From NCBI RefSeq assembly GCF_000498575.2, contig NZ_AWSQ01000007.1, positions 1-64,000 on the forward strand: a stretch of 64,000 nucleotides of DNA, given 5' to 3'. The translations under genes were made by a program, and so were the position numbers. This document shows, one piece after another, positions 1-9,257 of this stretch (positions are counted from its first letter, which is position 1; every line of letters starts with the position of its first letter). This DNA comes from Pseudomonas taeanensis MS-3. GTDB lineage: Bacteria; Pseudomonadota; Gammaproteobacteria; Pseudomonadales; Pseudomonadaceae. Under the pieces are notes generated by a model. That model was not told the DNA's origin. It worked only from the letters and a program-made list of their open reading frames with translations, and ran no database searches.

Positions 1-97
1 AATCCACGTCAACGCTTATTTGAGGAGTTATTCCGAATTCAACGCAATGCGCGCAAAAGCCCTCAACCTCCGACTCAATATCAGGACCAAACAGTAA
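1..97 (+). CDS. Possible 3' end of an unidentified gene
   Basis: The second reading frame is open from the window edge to a TAA at 95-97, giving about 31 residues ending LNIRTKQ. Most of its codons end in G or C, as expected for coding DNA here, whereas the competing open first frame is poor in G/C-ending codons and runs into the 3' end of umuC. The stop lies seven bases from the convergent umuC stop. No family is recognisable from so short a tail. Confidence 0.3.
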   Translation, partial: IHVNAYLRSYSEFNAMRAKALNLRLNIRTKQ

Positions 98-103
98 GGG
101 TTA

Positions 104-1378
104 TTACCGAGCCCGCACCGACCACAGTTCACTGAACTTAGTGGTGTAACTTGGGCTCATCATCTCCCGTCGCATTCCCCACTCCGGCGCGGCAGGTACG
201 CCTGCCGTTCGCAACGTCCCCCCACCCCATTTGCTGTTGATCTGATCGAGCACGAGCATTACCTGCTCTGCCGTTGCAGGTTGGATATTTGCAAACAGGT
301 CCTCGGTAAACTCATCACGCTGACGCAGGTCGAGCAGCATGACCTCAGCCTTGCTATAGGCGAAACCCTCTCTGAATACATGCTCCAAGCCTTTTATAGT
401 CGCCTTAATAATGAGACGGGTGTCATCAGTAGGGTATGGCAGTTCGCAGAGGATGCCTTTCGCATACCTGGCTTCGTCCGGGTTGAACATGCCGGTACGG
501 ATACTCACCCTCACCTGCTTGCACAATGAACCCTGTTTACGTAGTTTCTCGCAGGCCCTGGCCGTATAAGTGGCCACCGCTTCCCTGATAGGTGCTATCT
601 CTCTCAGGCGCTGCCCAAACATCCTGCTGCAGCAGATCTCCTGCTTGGTCGAAACAGCCTCATCCAGGCCAAGACATGCGGTGCCGCGCAGTTCGCGGGC
701 GGTTTTCTCGACCACCACGCTGAACTGTGAACGAATCAATGCAGCATCGGCCTGTGCCAGCTCCCAGGCCGTGGTGATGTTAATACCCTGCAGACGGGCA
801 CTGAGCTTGCGACCAACGCCCCATATTTCGCCAACCGACGTCACTCTCAACAGCTTGTCGCGTTTGCCTGGGTCACGCAGATCCACCACGCCACCGGTCT
901 GACGCTGCCAGCGCTTGGCCGCATGATTGGCAAGCTTGGCCAGCGTCTTAGTGGCGGCAATACCCACACAGGTAGGGATACCCGTATGCATTAGTACCTG
1001 CGCCCGAATCTCTCGCCCAAGCTGCTCCAGTGAACCCGGCATAGCGGTCAAATCGGCAAAGGCCTCATCGATGCTGTACACCTCCACTGCCGGCACCAAA
1101 CTCTCGAGCACACTCATCACCCGCTCGCTCATGTCGCCGTACAGGGCATAATTGCTACTGAACGGGACAATGCCCCTGCGCTTGAGGTCTTGTTTGATCT
1201 GAAAATACGGCGCCCCCATTTTCACATGAGGCTTGGCATCTGCAGAGCGGGCGATCACGCAGCCGTCGTTGTTCGACAGCACCACAATCGGCGTACGTAA
1301 CAGATCGGGACGAAACACTCGCTCGCAACTGGCATAGAAACTGTTGCAGTCAATCAGCGCTATGGCAGGTTCATGCAT
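104..1378 (-). CDS. umuC: UmuC, catalytic subunit of DNA polymerase V
   Basis: Y-family translesion DNA polymerase of 424 residues, the usual UmuC length. The N-terminus has the metal-binding D10 in LIDCNSFYASCERVF, and the second catalytic pair is D104-E105 in YSIDEAF. The little-finger region and UmuC-type tail follow. In the family it acts with two cleaved UmuD' subunits and RecA-ATP to copy damaged DNA. I chose the ATG at 1376-1378 over an in-frame codon 12 residues upstream because it starts the conserved MHEPAIALIDC block and overlaps the umuD stop by eight bases, giving translational coupling. Expression should follow the LexA box in front of umuD. Mobile elements often carry umuDC, so this may be an accessory rather than the core copy. 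Confidence 0.95.
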   Translation of the reverse strand: MHEPAIALIDCNSFYASCERVFRPDLLRTPIVVLSNNDGCVIARSADAKPHVKMGAPYFQIKQDLKRRGIVPFSSNYALYGDMSERVMSVLESLVPAVEVYSIDEAFADLTAMPGSLEQLGREIRAQVLMHTGIPTCVGIAATKTLAKLANHAAKRWQRQTGGVVDLRDPGKRDKLLRVTSVGEIWGVGRKLSARLQGINITTAWELAQADAALIRSQFSVVVEKTARELRGTACLGLDEAVSTKQEICCSRMFGQRLREIAPIREAVATYTARACEKLRKQGSLCKQVRVSIRTGMFNPDEARYAKGILCELPYPTDDTRLIIKATIKGLEHVFREGFAYSKAEVMLLDLRQRDEFTEDLFANIQPATAEQVMLVLDQINSKWGGGTLRTAGVPAAPEWGMRREMMSPSYTTKFSELWSVRAR

Positions 1379-1808
1379 GGCTATGGTGACGGCGGATACT
1401 ACCCATGACCACACCCCAGATCAGCAGCTCATCGCCCTCAAGGATGTAACGCGGTGAGAACTTGGGATTCTCCGAGTACAGTACGATCTGCTCGCCGGCC
1501 TGGGTCAGTCGCTTGACGAAGGTATCGCCATTGATCGTGGCAATCACAATGTCTCGGTGGCGCGCCGGCATGGCACGATTAACCACCATCACGTCTCCAT
1601 CAAAAATTCCGACGCCTATCATGCTTTCGCCATCCGCCCGCACCAGAAAGGTATGCGGCGCATCGACGTCGAACAACTGGTCCAGGGATAGTTTTTGCTC
1701 CAGGTGATCCTGTGCGGGGCTCGGAAAGCCTGCTGGAACACGAGCGGAAAAAAAGGGTAGCTCAGTCGTGGAGCTGCCCATGGAACCGAGAATGGTTGCG
1801 GTGGTCAT
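1371..1808 (-). CDS. umuD: UmuD, self-cleaving subunit of DNA polymerase V
   Basis: A 145-residue S24/LexA-type protein. The expected self-cleavage bond is A26-G27 in RVPAGFP, the nucleophile is S62 in ADGESM and the general base is K99 in TFVKRL; all three have the spacing of E. coli UmuD (24-25, 60, 97). RecA filaments trigger cleavage to UmuD', which activates UmuC. It is first in a two-gene operon, and its stop overlaps the umuC start. A perfect LexA operator lies 22 bp upstream of the ATG. No catalytic residue is missing. Confidence 0.95.
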   Translation of the reverse strand: MTTATILGSMGSSTTELPFFSARVPAGFPSPAQDHLEQKLSLDQLFDVDAPHTFLVRADGESMIGVGIFDGDVMVVNRAMPARHRDIVIATINGDTFVKRLTQAGEQIVLYSENPKFSPRYILEGDELLIWGVVMGSIRRHHSHA

Positions 1809-1829
1809 GGAAGGAATGCCTGTAAATTA

Positions 1830-1845
1830 CTGTATATATAAACAG
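1830..1845 (-). promoter_or_regulatory. LexA (SOS) box of umuDC
   Basis: The 16-mer CTGTATATATAAACAG fits the gammaproteobacterial consensus CTG-N10-CAG exactly, with an AT-only spacer. It sits 22-37 bp upstream of the umuD start, where LexA would block transcription. This predicts tight SOS control of umuDC. The divergent fan1 gene starts 143 bp away and may have its own promoter. Confidence 0.9.
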
Positions 1846-1987
1846 TATAAACTAAACTCTGCCCAGTCAATTCGATGCGCTGAACGGCAACAGAACTCCC
1901 GACAACGATCTTTGCACCCCATCCACTTTGCGTTGTCAGATGCCGTAAGGCTGATATCTGACTCTGCCAACAGAATCCGGCATTCCC

Positions 1988-3628
1988 ATGCAGCCTCAGC
2001 TCGCTCCCTGCTTCTACTACCTGTCGAACTTTCATCAAGCCCTCAGCTGGCTGCAGGAGCGCTATGGCGATTTTCTGAGCGAGTCCGAGCATGTTTTTTT
2101 GCAGCAGTTCCTGGCCATGGAGACGACGTCGCAAGCCTTATTGGTACGTATGATCATGCGTAGGGGCTCGAATTTTCGCCTCAGCAAGCTGGACTATGTC
2201 GAGATCGGCTGCACCCGCATAGCGGCACAGCCATTGCTCGACGCTGGCTGGATTCGTCATGACGCTGAACTATCGCTGGCGGAGCTGTTTAATCTGCTGC
2301 GCAAGGATGAAGCCCTCGAACACCTGGGTAACCGTCCACTGCAAAAGTCGCTAAAGAAAAGCGAACTGCTGGAACAACTGGCCGAGCAGTACGCTGAGCC
2401 ACGTCATTTCGCAGCTTGGTGCCCAGGCGCAGATGATCAAGTCTTCACTCTGACCATCGACGCCCTATGCGAGCGCTTGCGCCTGATGTTTTTCGGCAAC
2501 CTGCGTCAGGACTGGTCGGAGTTCGCCCTCGCCGAACTCGGCATCTTCCGTTATGAGCGTATAAAACTGACACCCGACTCGCGCGCCTTTCGTCACCGTG
2601 CAGATGTAGATTGCTATTTGCAGCTGCAGCGCAGCCTCGAGCTGTTTGAGGCAGGTAAGCCTATTGTCAGCGTCCTGCAACAGATCGGTGCCTTGGCCTG
2701 CGATACACCCTTCCTGGCCGCACGGCGTAACAAGCTGTTGTTTCGCATGGGCCAGCAACTGGAACGCACGGCTGATCTGGAGGGGGCATTGGCCTTTTAT
2801 GCCGACTGCCTATATACAGGTGCCCGTCTACGGCAGATCCGTGTGCTGGAGCGACTGGGCCGTCAAGAACCAGCCTATAGATTGGCCAACCAAGCTGCAC
2901 AAGCCCCCGAGAACGATGCCGAGGCTCAAGCCGTCGAGCGCGCCCTGGCTCGCCTGGGCCGCCAGCTCGGGCATGCGCAACCGAGCAAAGCCAAGCCAGT
3001 AGCGCCAGCGCAGATAGAACTTTGCCTGCCCAAGCCCAAGGGACAGACCGTCGAACATGCCGTAAAAAACCATCTAAGCGAACCTGATGGGCCGGTGCAC
3101 TATGTCGAGAATAGCCTGATCTGCAGCCTGTTTGGACTGCTGTGCTGGGAGGCTATATTCGCCCCTATACCGGGCGCCTTCTTTCATCCGTTCCATAGCG
3201 GCCCGGCTGATCTATTCAGCTCCGACTTTCATCCACGGCGCGCCGAGCTATTTGCAGCATGCCTGGCGCACCTTGATTCGGGGACCTACCAGCAAGTGAT
3301 CCGGAACAACTATGTAGACAAATTTGGCATCCAATCGCCGTTCGTATTCTGGAGTGCGCTCGCCCCACCGCTGCTGGAGCAAGCGCTCGACTGCATGCCA
3401 GCGGCACACTTAAAAGCCTGGTTCCTGCGACTGCTGCAGGACATCAAGGCCAACCGCTCCGGCATGCCCGATCTGATCCAGTTTTGGCCGGCCGAACAGC
3501 GCTACCGGATGATAGAGGTCAAAGGCCCGGGCGACCGTCTGCAGGATAACCAGCGTCGCTGGCTGGCCTTCTGTGCCGAACACGGCATGCCGGTGGATGT
3601 CTGTTACGTGCAATGGGTGAATGCGTGA
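1988..3628 (+). CDS. FAN1-type nuclease with VRR-NUC domain
   Basis: A 546-residue protein matching bacterial FAN1, a 5' flap endonuclease and exonuclease involved in interstrand-crosslink repair. The N-terminus (CFYYLSNFHQALSWLQERYG) and the helical TPR-like middle are typical. The C-terminal VRR-NUC domain has D495 in SGMPDLIQF, then E510 and K512 in MIEVKG, the PD-(D/E)XK catalytic set. The ATG at 1988 gives the family's usual N-terminus. The next gene starts with GTG overlapping this TGA, so nuclease and helicase are translationally coupled. In Pseudomonas these two genes are normally neighbours and chromosomal, so this pair is probably the backbone into which the later material was inserted. 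Confidence 0.92.
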   Translation: MQPQLAPCFYYLSNFHQALSWLQERYGDFLSESEHVFLQQFLAMETTSQALLVRMIMRRGSNFRLSKLDYVEIGCTRIAAQPLLDAGWIRHDAELSLAELFNLLRKDEALEHLGNRPLQKSLKKSELLEQLAEQYAEPRHFAAWCPGADDQVFTLTIDALCERLRLMFFGNLRQDWSEFALAELGIFRYERIKLTPDSRAFRHRADVDCYLQLQRSLELFEAGKPIVSVLQQIGALACDTPFLAARRNKLLFRMGQQLERTADLEGALAFYADCLYTGARLRQIRVLERLGRQEPAYRLANQAAQAPENDAEAQAVERALARLGRQLGHAQPSKAKPVAPAQIELCLPKPKGQTVEHAVKNHLSEPDGPVHYVENSLICSLFGLLCWEAIFAPIPGAFFHPFHSGPADLFSSDFHPRRAELFAACLAHLDSGTYQQVIRNNYVDKFGIQSPFVFWSALAPPLLEQALDCMPAAHLKAWFLRLLQDIKANRSGMPDLIQFWPAEQRYRMIEVKGPGDRLQDNQRRWLAFCAEHGMPVDVCYVQWVNA

Positions 3629-5919
3629 ACTATCAGGTGGCCGTGCGTGCACTGTGCGAGTTCACCGCCAAAGTCGGCGATCTGGATTTACGCTTTACCC
3701 CCTCGCCCACTGCCCAGGAAGGCATGACTGGCCACGCCATCGTCATGTCCAGACGAGGACCGAATTACTACGCCGAACTGCCATTGAGTGGCGAATACCA
3801 GGGCCTCCAGGTACGAGGCCGGGCGGATGGTTACGACCCGGATGAAAACCTACTGGAAGAGATCAAAACCCACCGGGGCGATATCAACCGCATCCCTGAG
3901 AATCACCGGTTGCTGCATTGGGCACAGGCCAAGGTTTATGGCTGGCTGCTCTGCTGCGAGCGCGACATGTCGGAGATCAATCTGGCGGTGGTCTACTTCA
4001 ACGTCATCACCCAGCATGAAACGGCCTTTCACCTGACCGCCACTGCCGATGAGCTGCGTGAGTTCTTTGAACTGCAATGCAGCCGCTATATCCGCTGGGC
4101 GGAGTACGAACGCGAGCATCGGCGCCTGCGCAATCTGGCACTGACACAGCTGCGTTTTCCCCATGCTGAATTTCGCAGCGGCCAGCGCCAGTTGGCCGAG
4201 TCGGTCTATAGGGCTGCTCGCGACGGACACTGCCTGATGACCCAGGCCACTACTGGCATCGGCAAAACCCTCGGCACCCTGTTTCCACAACTCAAGGCGT
4301 TTCCCGAACAAGAGCTCGACCGACTGTTCTTCCTCACCGCAAAAACCCCCGGCCGGCGCCTAGCCCTGGATGCCCTGGCCATCCTGCGCAGCCAGGAAAC
4401 CGCGATGTCGCTGCGAGTGCTGGAGCATGTCGCCCGAGATAAAGCCTGCGAGCATCCGGACAAAGCCTGTCATGGCGACTCCTGTCCGCTGGCCAAAGGT
4501 TTTTATGATCGTTTGCCCGCCGCCCGCAAAGCAGCGCTCGAAGGCCAATGGCTGAGCCACGAGAGTGTGCGCGAAACCGCCTTGGACCATCAGATCTGCC
4601 CCTACTACCTGAGCCAGGAACTGTGTCGCTGGGCGGATGTGGTGGTCTGTGATTACAACTACTACTTCGACATGGGCGGCCTGCTCTATGGCCTGACCCT
4701 ACTCAACGAATGGCGTGTCACCCTCCTGGTGGACGAAGCCCACAACCTGATCGAACGCGCCCGCAGCATGTATACCGCCGAACTCAATCAACTGCGCTTT
4801 GAAGCCGTACGGCGGATTGCGCCAAGCGTCATGAAGGCACCGCTGGAGCGCATCAGTCGGCACTGGCGACAGTTGGAACGTGATCAGGAGGTGGCCTATC
4901 AGGTTTACTCCACCACTCCTGACCTGTTCATCATGGCCCTGCAAAAAGCCGTCAGCACCCTCACCGACCACCTGAGCGAACAACCGGCCGGCAATGCCGC
5001 CGAGCTGCTGCATTTCTACCTGGATGCCATGTTGTTCTGCCGGCTGGCCGAGGCTTTTGGAGTGCACTCGCTGTTCGATATCAGCCGCGACGACAACAAC
5101 GGGCAGTCAGTCTCCACCCTGTGTATCCGCAACATCGTACCTGCCCCGTTCCTGGCCCCACGCTTCGAGGATGCCCACAGCTGCACATTGTTTTCCGCCA
5201 CGCTGAGCCCGGCGCACTTTTATGCCGACCTGCTGGGGCTGCCGGAAGAAACACCGTGGATAGACGTGGAATCGCCGTTCAGTGCCGAGCAACTGCAGGT
5301 GCGGGCCGTCAGCAACCTCTCCACTCGCTTTGCCCATCGTGACTCTTCACTGGCCCCGATTGCGACATTGATGGCTCGCCAGTTCGCTGAAAAGACCGGC
5401 AATTACCTGGCCTTCTTCAGTAGCTATGCCTACCTGCAAGCAGTACTGAATGAGTTTCGTACTGCTCATCCACAGATCCCTGCCTGGGAGCAATCGCGGA
5501 AGATGGATGAAGACGATCGCCAAGCCTTTCTCGACCGTTTTAGCAGCAATAGCTGCGGTATTGGCTTCGCCGTTCTCGGCGGCGCATTCGGCGAAGGGAT
5601 CGACCTACCTGGTGATAGACTGATCGGCGCCTTTATCGCCACCTTAGGCCTGCCGCAGATCAACCCGGTCAATGAAGAAATCAAGCATCGCATGGAAGTG
5701 ATGTTCGGCAGCAACAACGGCTACGACTACACCTACCTCTACCCCGGCCTGCAAAAGGTCGTGCAGGCTGCAGGGCGTGTCATTCGCACCCTCACAGACC
5801 AAGGCGTGGTCTACCTGATCGATGATCGCTTCAACCAGCTTGCTGTTCGCAAGCTGCTGCCAACCTGGTGGAGAGTCGAGCGCTGCCGGCTGCCAACTCA
5901 CATCGCCCTTATCAACTAA
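3625..5919 (+). CDS. DinG/Rad3-type Fe-S DNA helicase
   Basis: A 764-residue XPD-like superfamily 2 helicase, coupled to fan1. The N-terminal ~190 residues contain a nuclease-like segment (LLEEIKTHRGD). The P-loop ATTGIGKT lies near residue 209. Cysteines around CEHPDKACHGDSCPLAKG plus ICPYY form the likely 4Fe-4S site, and the DEAH box is D370-H373 in VDEAHNL. Motif VI is QAAGRVIR. I prefer the GTG at 3625, which overlaps the fan1 stop and starts NYQVAVRALCEF, over the ATG at 3613, which has no visible ribosome site. Its last ~60 codons reappear as a broken second copy at 7349-7534, marking a recombination event. Confidence 0.9.
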   Translation: MNYQVAVRALCEFTAKVGDLDLRFTPSPTAQEGMTGHAIVMSRRGPNYYAELPLSGEYQGLQVRGRADGYDPDENLLEEIKTHRGDINRIPENHRLLHWAQAKVYGWLLCCERDMSEINLAVVYFNVITQHETAFHLTATADELREFFELQCSRYIRWAEYEREHRRLRNLALTQLRFPHAEFRSGQRQLAESVYRAARDGHCLMTQATTGIGKTLGTLFPQLKAFPEQELDRLFFLTAKTPGRRLALDALAILRSQETAMSLRVLEHVARDKACEHPDKACHGDSCPLAKGFYDRLPAARKAALEGQWLSHESVRETALDHQICPYYLSQELCRWADVVVCDYNYYFDMGGLLYGLTLLNEWRVTLLVDEAHNLIERARSMYTAELNQLRFEAVRRIAPSVMKAPLERISRHWRQLERDQEVAYQVYSTTPDLFIMALQKAVSTLTDHLSEQPAGNAAELLHFYLDAMLFCRLAEAFGVHSLFDISRDDNNGQSVSTLCIRNIVPAPFLAPRFEDAHSCTLFSATLSPAHFYADLLGLPEETPWIDVESPFSAEQLQVRAVSNLSTRFAHRDSSLAPIATLMARQFAEKTGNYLAFFSSYAYLQAVLNEFRTAHPQIPAWEQSRKMDEDDRQAFLDRFSSNSCGIGFAVLGGAFGEGIDLPGDRLIGAFIATLGLPQINPVNEEIKHRMEVMFGSNNGYDYTYLYPGLQKVVQAAGRVIRTLTDQGVVYLIDDRFNQLAVRKLLPTWWRVERCRLPTHIALIN

Positions 5920-6244
5920 GCATAGGGCGCAGGTGGATTAGCGGATGCGTTGAGTACGTGAGATGCCAAGTCCGTAGAGTCGCCCGGCAAGATCTGGAGT
6001 TTTCAGCCCTTTTAAAACCGTCCGTGGAAATGGGGTAGAACCCGTCGCCGACGCCATGCGAATACGCTTCATGGGCAAGGGCACGCCCTACACCCCTTAT
6101 CCCGTCAAAGGGTTCTAGCCGCATTTCTCCGGTGTTAGGAGCGGAAACCGCCCCTTTGGCATCGAGAGGCTGCCAGAACAACGATTGATCTACAGATTAA
6201 ATATTGATAAATTTGACTCTGCAGATCCACTCGAGGTGCTAGCC
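5920..6244. other. Gene-free leader of the toxin-antitoxin cassette
   Basis: About 325 bp with no convincing ORF. The final 60 bp are AT-rich (around TTAAATATTGATAAATTT) and probably hold the promoter and autoregulatory operator of the antitoxin gene. GAGG at 6233-6236 is the antitoxin ribosome-binding site. The rest is GC-rich and unassigned. Confidence 0.5.
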
Positions 6245-6649
6245 ATGCCTGTAGCTATCCAAGCCCAGGACTTTTCGAAAAGCCAATGTGCAGCCGGCCT
6301 GCGTACAGCGCTGAACATCCTGGACAAGTGGAAGGCTTCCTCCGAACAGGCCTGCCAGATTTTGCGTATTTCGCGCAGCACCTATACCCGAGCCAAGCAA
6401 CGTGACTCCGAGTGGGCGGTAGGCCTGGACTTTGACCAGATGCAGCGCATCAGCCTCGTGCTGAATATCCACGCGGCACTGCGCCTGGTGTTCGACAATC
6501 CCGAAAACGTCTATGGCTTCCCCTCGATGGAGAATCGCAACGAATTCTTCAACGGGCGCGCGCCGCTAGACATCATGGCGCAGGGCGACATGATCTCGCT
6601 GTACGAGACATTCCGACGGATCGACGCACTGCGGGGCGCCCAGTGGTAA
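6245..6649 (+). CDS. Xre/MbcA/ParS-type antitoxin
   Basis: A 134-residue antitoxin of the Xre-MbcA-ParS (DUF2384) type. The N-terminal half has a helix-turn-helix-like segment (ILRISRSTYTRAKQRD); the C-terminal half has the DUF2384-type block FDNPENVYGFPSMENRNEFFNGRAPLDIM, which in the family inserts into the toxin's active site. I start it at the ATG at 6245, eight bases after GAGG, rather than at an upstream TTG without a ribosome site. Its TAA overlaps the toxin ATG (TAATG). In this family the antitoxin usually represses its own operon. Confidence 0.9.
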   Translation: MPVAIQAQDFSKSQCAAGLRTALNILDKWKASSEQACQILRISRSTYTRAKQRDSEWAVGLDFDQMQRISLVLNIHAALRLVFDNPENVYGFPSMENRNEFFNGRAPLDIMAQGDMISLYETFRRIDALRGAQW

Positions 6650-7344
6650 TGCTAAGCGGTCTTCCTCCCTTGGAAGGCGAGAGCCTGCAAGCCTATCGCT
6701 TGGTCAACTCCAAGTTTCCGCCCATTGCCTTGTTCGATGACGTCGCTGACGCAGCAGACTTCGAAGCCATTTATCAGCTACAGGCAATGACGAACCCACG
6801 ATTGCAGAACGAACTTGGCCGGCTGGAGCTGATTCCTCGCGACCAGATCCCGTTCGGTATTCCTGGATGCTCCTACGCCACAGCGCCCTTTACCCATGTG
6901 AACCCGGCCGGCTCACGCTTCAGCAATGGCAGCTTTGGCGTGCTCTACCTGGCCGACAAGATGGACACTGCGATTGCAGAGGTGCGCCATCATCAGGAGC
7001 GCTACTGGTCGAACGTACCGGACCTCAATTACGAGCGTTTTGTCTTCAGAGGGCTGGCCCGCAGCTTCACTGATGCGGGGATGAGAGACGCTACAGTAGT
7101 GCCGCTGTCAGCCCCCATATATGCACCTGACGACTACACGCTTTCTCATCAATTGGGAGGCGAAACGAAGCGCGCGGCATGCACGGGCCTGCGCTACAAC
7201 TCGGTACGCTCCCCAGGCAACATCTGTTGGGCGCTGATGACACCAAGGACTGTTGCGTCAATCATCCAGGCCGCTCATTTCGAGATGATCTGGAGCGGAC
7301 AAATTATCAGCGTCAACCGGATTACAACGCTGATAGCCGAATAA
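6649..7344 (+). CDS. RES-domain toxin, predicted NAD+-degrading enzyme
   Basis: A 231-residue RES toxin. Characterised relatives such as MbcT deplete cellular NAD+ by phosphorolysis or hydrolysis. Conserved residues visible are R17 in QAYRLV, R90 in GSRFSNG, Y100 in VLYLAD, E111 in AIAEV, and the later RSPGNICWAL segment with its serine. The start at 6649 uses the TAATG overlap with the antitoxin gene. The TAA at 7342-7344 is followed within five bases by a broken copy of the upstream helicase's 3' end. No catalytic residue appears lost, so it is probably active unless neutralised. Confidence 0.9.
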   Translation: MLSGLPPLEGESLQAYRLVNSKFPPIALFDDVADAADFEAIYQLQAMTNPRLQNELGRLELIPRDQIPFGIPGCSYATAPFTHVNPAGSRFSNGSFGVLYLADKMDTAIAEVRHHQERYWSNVPDLNYERFVFRGLARSFTDAGMRDATVVPLSAPIYAPDDYTLSHQLGGETKRAACTGLRYNSVRSPGNICWALMTPRTVASIIQAAHFEMIWSGQIISVNRITTLIAE

Positions 7345-7348
7345 TTCC

Positions 7349-7534
7349 TACCTCTACCCGGGCCTACAGAAGGTCGTACAGGCCGCCGGCCGAGTCATCC
7401 TCACGGTCAGAGACAAAGGCGTGGTCTACCTGATTGATGATCGCTTCAATCAATTGGCTATCCGCAAGCTGCTGCCTACGTGGTGGAAAGACGAGCGCTG
7501 CCGGTTACCGCTGAGTCAAGATCGAACACTCTAG
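7349..7534 (+). pseudogene. Duplicated 3' end of the helicase gene
   Basis: From TAC at 7349 to TAG at 7532 the frame reads YLYPGLQKVVQAAGRVI... and DDRFNQLAIRKLLPTWW, nearly matching the end of the intact helicase at about 5739-5890 but ending LPLSQDRTL instead of LPTHIALIN. It has no start or upstream part. The two copies flank the toxin-antitoxin cassette, so this is best read as the resident gene's displaced tail after the cassette arrived with a donor copy of the 3' end. Confidence 0.88.
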
Positions 7535-7897
7535 CAACGCGAAGCAGTCTGTTAGCCGCTAAGAAACCCACGGGCACGTTCTGAGTACGAACGGCTTGGG
7601 CAGCAGTGATATACAACCGCTTGCGGCAGGTCATACCCTATGCCGAACACCACGAACGGGATGCACGATCACCACTGCGCAACTGGATCCGAACCCAGAT
7701 CTCAACATAGCAACCCATGCGAAGCTCGCGCACTACGTTTGGCAAACTAGCCGGGAAACCGAGGGCTCGGGCCGTCAGTCACACGATATTGGCGGAATAA
7801 CCTGCCGCAGAGTCGGGCGGCGACGCCGCCGCTCTGTGGGCCTGCAGTTCTGCGTGCGAGCGACTGGCGTGGAACCCCTGCCGCCGGCAGCCACGCA
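7535..7897. other. Gene-free stretch with GC-rich hairpins
   Basis: About 360 bp with no supported gene. GGCGGCGACGCCGCC (near 7817) and a GCGTGG...CCACGC stem just after the chemoreceptor stop could act as terminators for the minus-strand chemoreceptor. Nothing else is recognisable. Confidence 0.4.
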
Positions 7898-9017
7898 CTA
7901 TTCGGTGCGAAAGCGCGCCACCAGTTGTTTCAGCTCGCTGCTCAGGTCGCTCTGTTCGCGGGAGTACTGCTCCACCTCCATAGCCTGGCTGGAGACCTGA
8001 TTCGCCGCCTCGTTGATGGCGACGACATTCTGGTTGATATCTTCAGCGACCAGGTGTTGCTCTTCGGTGGCGGTGGCGATCTGCATGGTCATGTCGCGGA
8101 TCATCTGTACCGCGCTTTCAATATTCTCGAAAGCGCCCATGACCTCGCCGGACAGCTCAATGGCCTTGCTGGACTCAGACAGGCTGTGATCCATGGTCAC
8201 CGTCACTTCCTTGATACGGCTGACCAGTAGATTGAGGATATGGTTGATCTGCCCGGTGGAGTCCTGGGTGCGCTTGGCCAGGTTGCGCACCTCGTCCGCC
8301 ACCACCGCGAACCCTCGCCCCTGCTCGCCCGCACGGGCGGCCTCGATGGCGGCGTTCAAGGCCAGCAGGTTGGTCTGCTCGGCGATCTGCTGGATGGTCG
8401 AGAGGATGTTGTTGATGTTGACCGTCTCCCGCTCCAGTTCCTGGATCACCTTGCTGGAATCCTGGATGCTGGCACCCAGGTTGTTGACTCCGGCCGCACT
8501 GCGGCTGATCACTTCCTTGCCGCTGCGAGTCGCCGCCAGGCCCTGTTCCGAGACCTCGGCGGTTCTGACACAGGTCTGCGCCACTTCGTTGGCAGCCGAG
8601 GACATCTCGGTCACCGCCGTGACGATCTGCTCCACCGCACTCAGCTGGCGCTGCAGGCTGGCCGACATGGCCGTGGTGCGTTCATTGGTGTGGCTGGAGT
8701 CGCCATGCATGCTGATGGCGTTGTCCTTGATCACCTTGATCATGGCCTGGGTCGACTCGATAAACTGATTGAACCATCTAGCCAGCTCACAGGTTTCATC
8801 CTTGCCGAGCAGGGTCAGGCGGTTGGTCAGGTCGCCCTCACCCTGGGCGATGGTGCGCAGCCCCTCCTTGACCAGGTTGATCGGGGTGACGATACGGTTG
8901 GCGATGATCACTCCGGCGATGCCAAACAACAGCACCAGCACCACGCAGACGAACGGGGTCAACCAGGTCAGCTCATGGGCGCTGGCGTAGATTTCGGCGG
9001 TCTGCTTGAAGCCTATA
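7898..9017 (-). pseudogene. Chemoreceptor (MCP) lacking its 5' part
   Basis: The frame carries the second membrane segment (LTPFVCVVLVLLFGIAGVII), a HAMP domain (RIVTPINLVKEGLRTIAQGEGDL) and a full cytoplasmic signalling domain with hairpin EQTNLLALNAAIEAARAGEQ, ending VARFRTE. Upstream of the membrane segment the same frame continues as FKQTAEIYASAHELTW, then homology stops near 9012-9018, where integrase coding sequence begins on the other strand. The first membrane helix and periplasmic sensor are gone. A TTG at 8962 gives an open 354-residue frame but is not a credible native start. No signal can be sensed, so I call it a pseudogene. Confidence 0.85.
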
Positions 9018-9184
9018 AAGTTACAGAGGAAGACAGGAAGGCTCTTTTAGGCCACAAGAACGGCAGCATCACTAGTCACTACTCGGGCGCAGAACTGGGC
9101 AAGCTGATGGATGAAGCCAACAAGATTTCGGCTACCGACTCTCGCGGGCCGGTGCTGACAATACTGAGGAGGAAGGCAGGATGA
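9012..9184 (+). pseudogene. C-terminal fragment of a phage-type tyrosine recombinase
   Basis: The last ~57 codons read YKVTEEDRKALLGHKNG and SITSHYSGAELGKLMDEANK, ending RRKAG. LLGHK holds the catalytic histidine and SHYS the nucleophilic tyrosine of tyrosine recombinases. Upstream of about 9012 the frame runs through the antisense of the chemoreceptor and is not coding, so the N-terminus and the arginine of motif I are lost. It points at a tRNA-Pro 3' fragment 74 bp away, the usual layout of an integrase beside its attachment site. Confidence 0.82.
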
Positions 9185-9191
9185 AAAAAGT

Positions 9192-9207
9192 CCCGCAAAA
9201 GTCCCTG
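9192..9207 (+). repeat. 16-bp direct repeat, copy 1
   Basis: CCCGCAAAAGTCCCTG, just after the integrase stop. An identical copy lies at 9401-9416 on the other side of the tRNA fragment. It may be an arm-type or recombination scar; no family assignment is possible. Confidence 0.6.
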
Positions 9208-9211
9208 ACAC

Positions 9212-9240
9212 AAAAAAGCCTGGTCATCACTGACCAGGCT
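9212..9240 (-). terminator. Rho-independent terminator downstream of the tRNA-Pro end
   Basis: AGCCTGGTCA and TGACCAGGCT pair perfectly (10 bp) around a 4-base loop, with A6 on the plus strand giving a U-run when read on the minus strand. It lies 18 bp past the tRNA 3' end and was probably the native terminator of the tRNA-Pro gene. Confidence 0.8.
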
Positions 9241-9257
9241 CAAATGCTTGAAATATA

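Noticed and set aside
8240..9184. A 314-residue plus-strand frame ending in integrase sequence
   Set aside because: Its first ~255 residues are the antisense of the chemoreceptor signalling domain. Only the last ~57 codons have integrase motifs, so I kept just that fragment.
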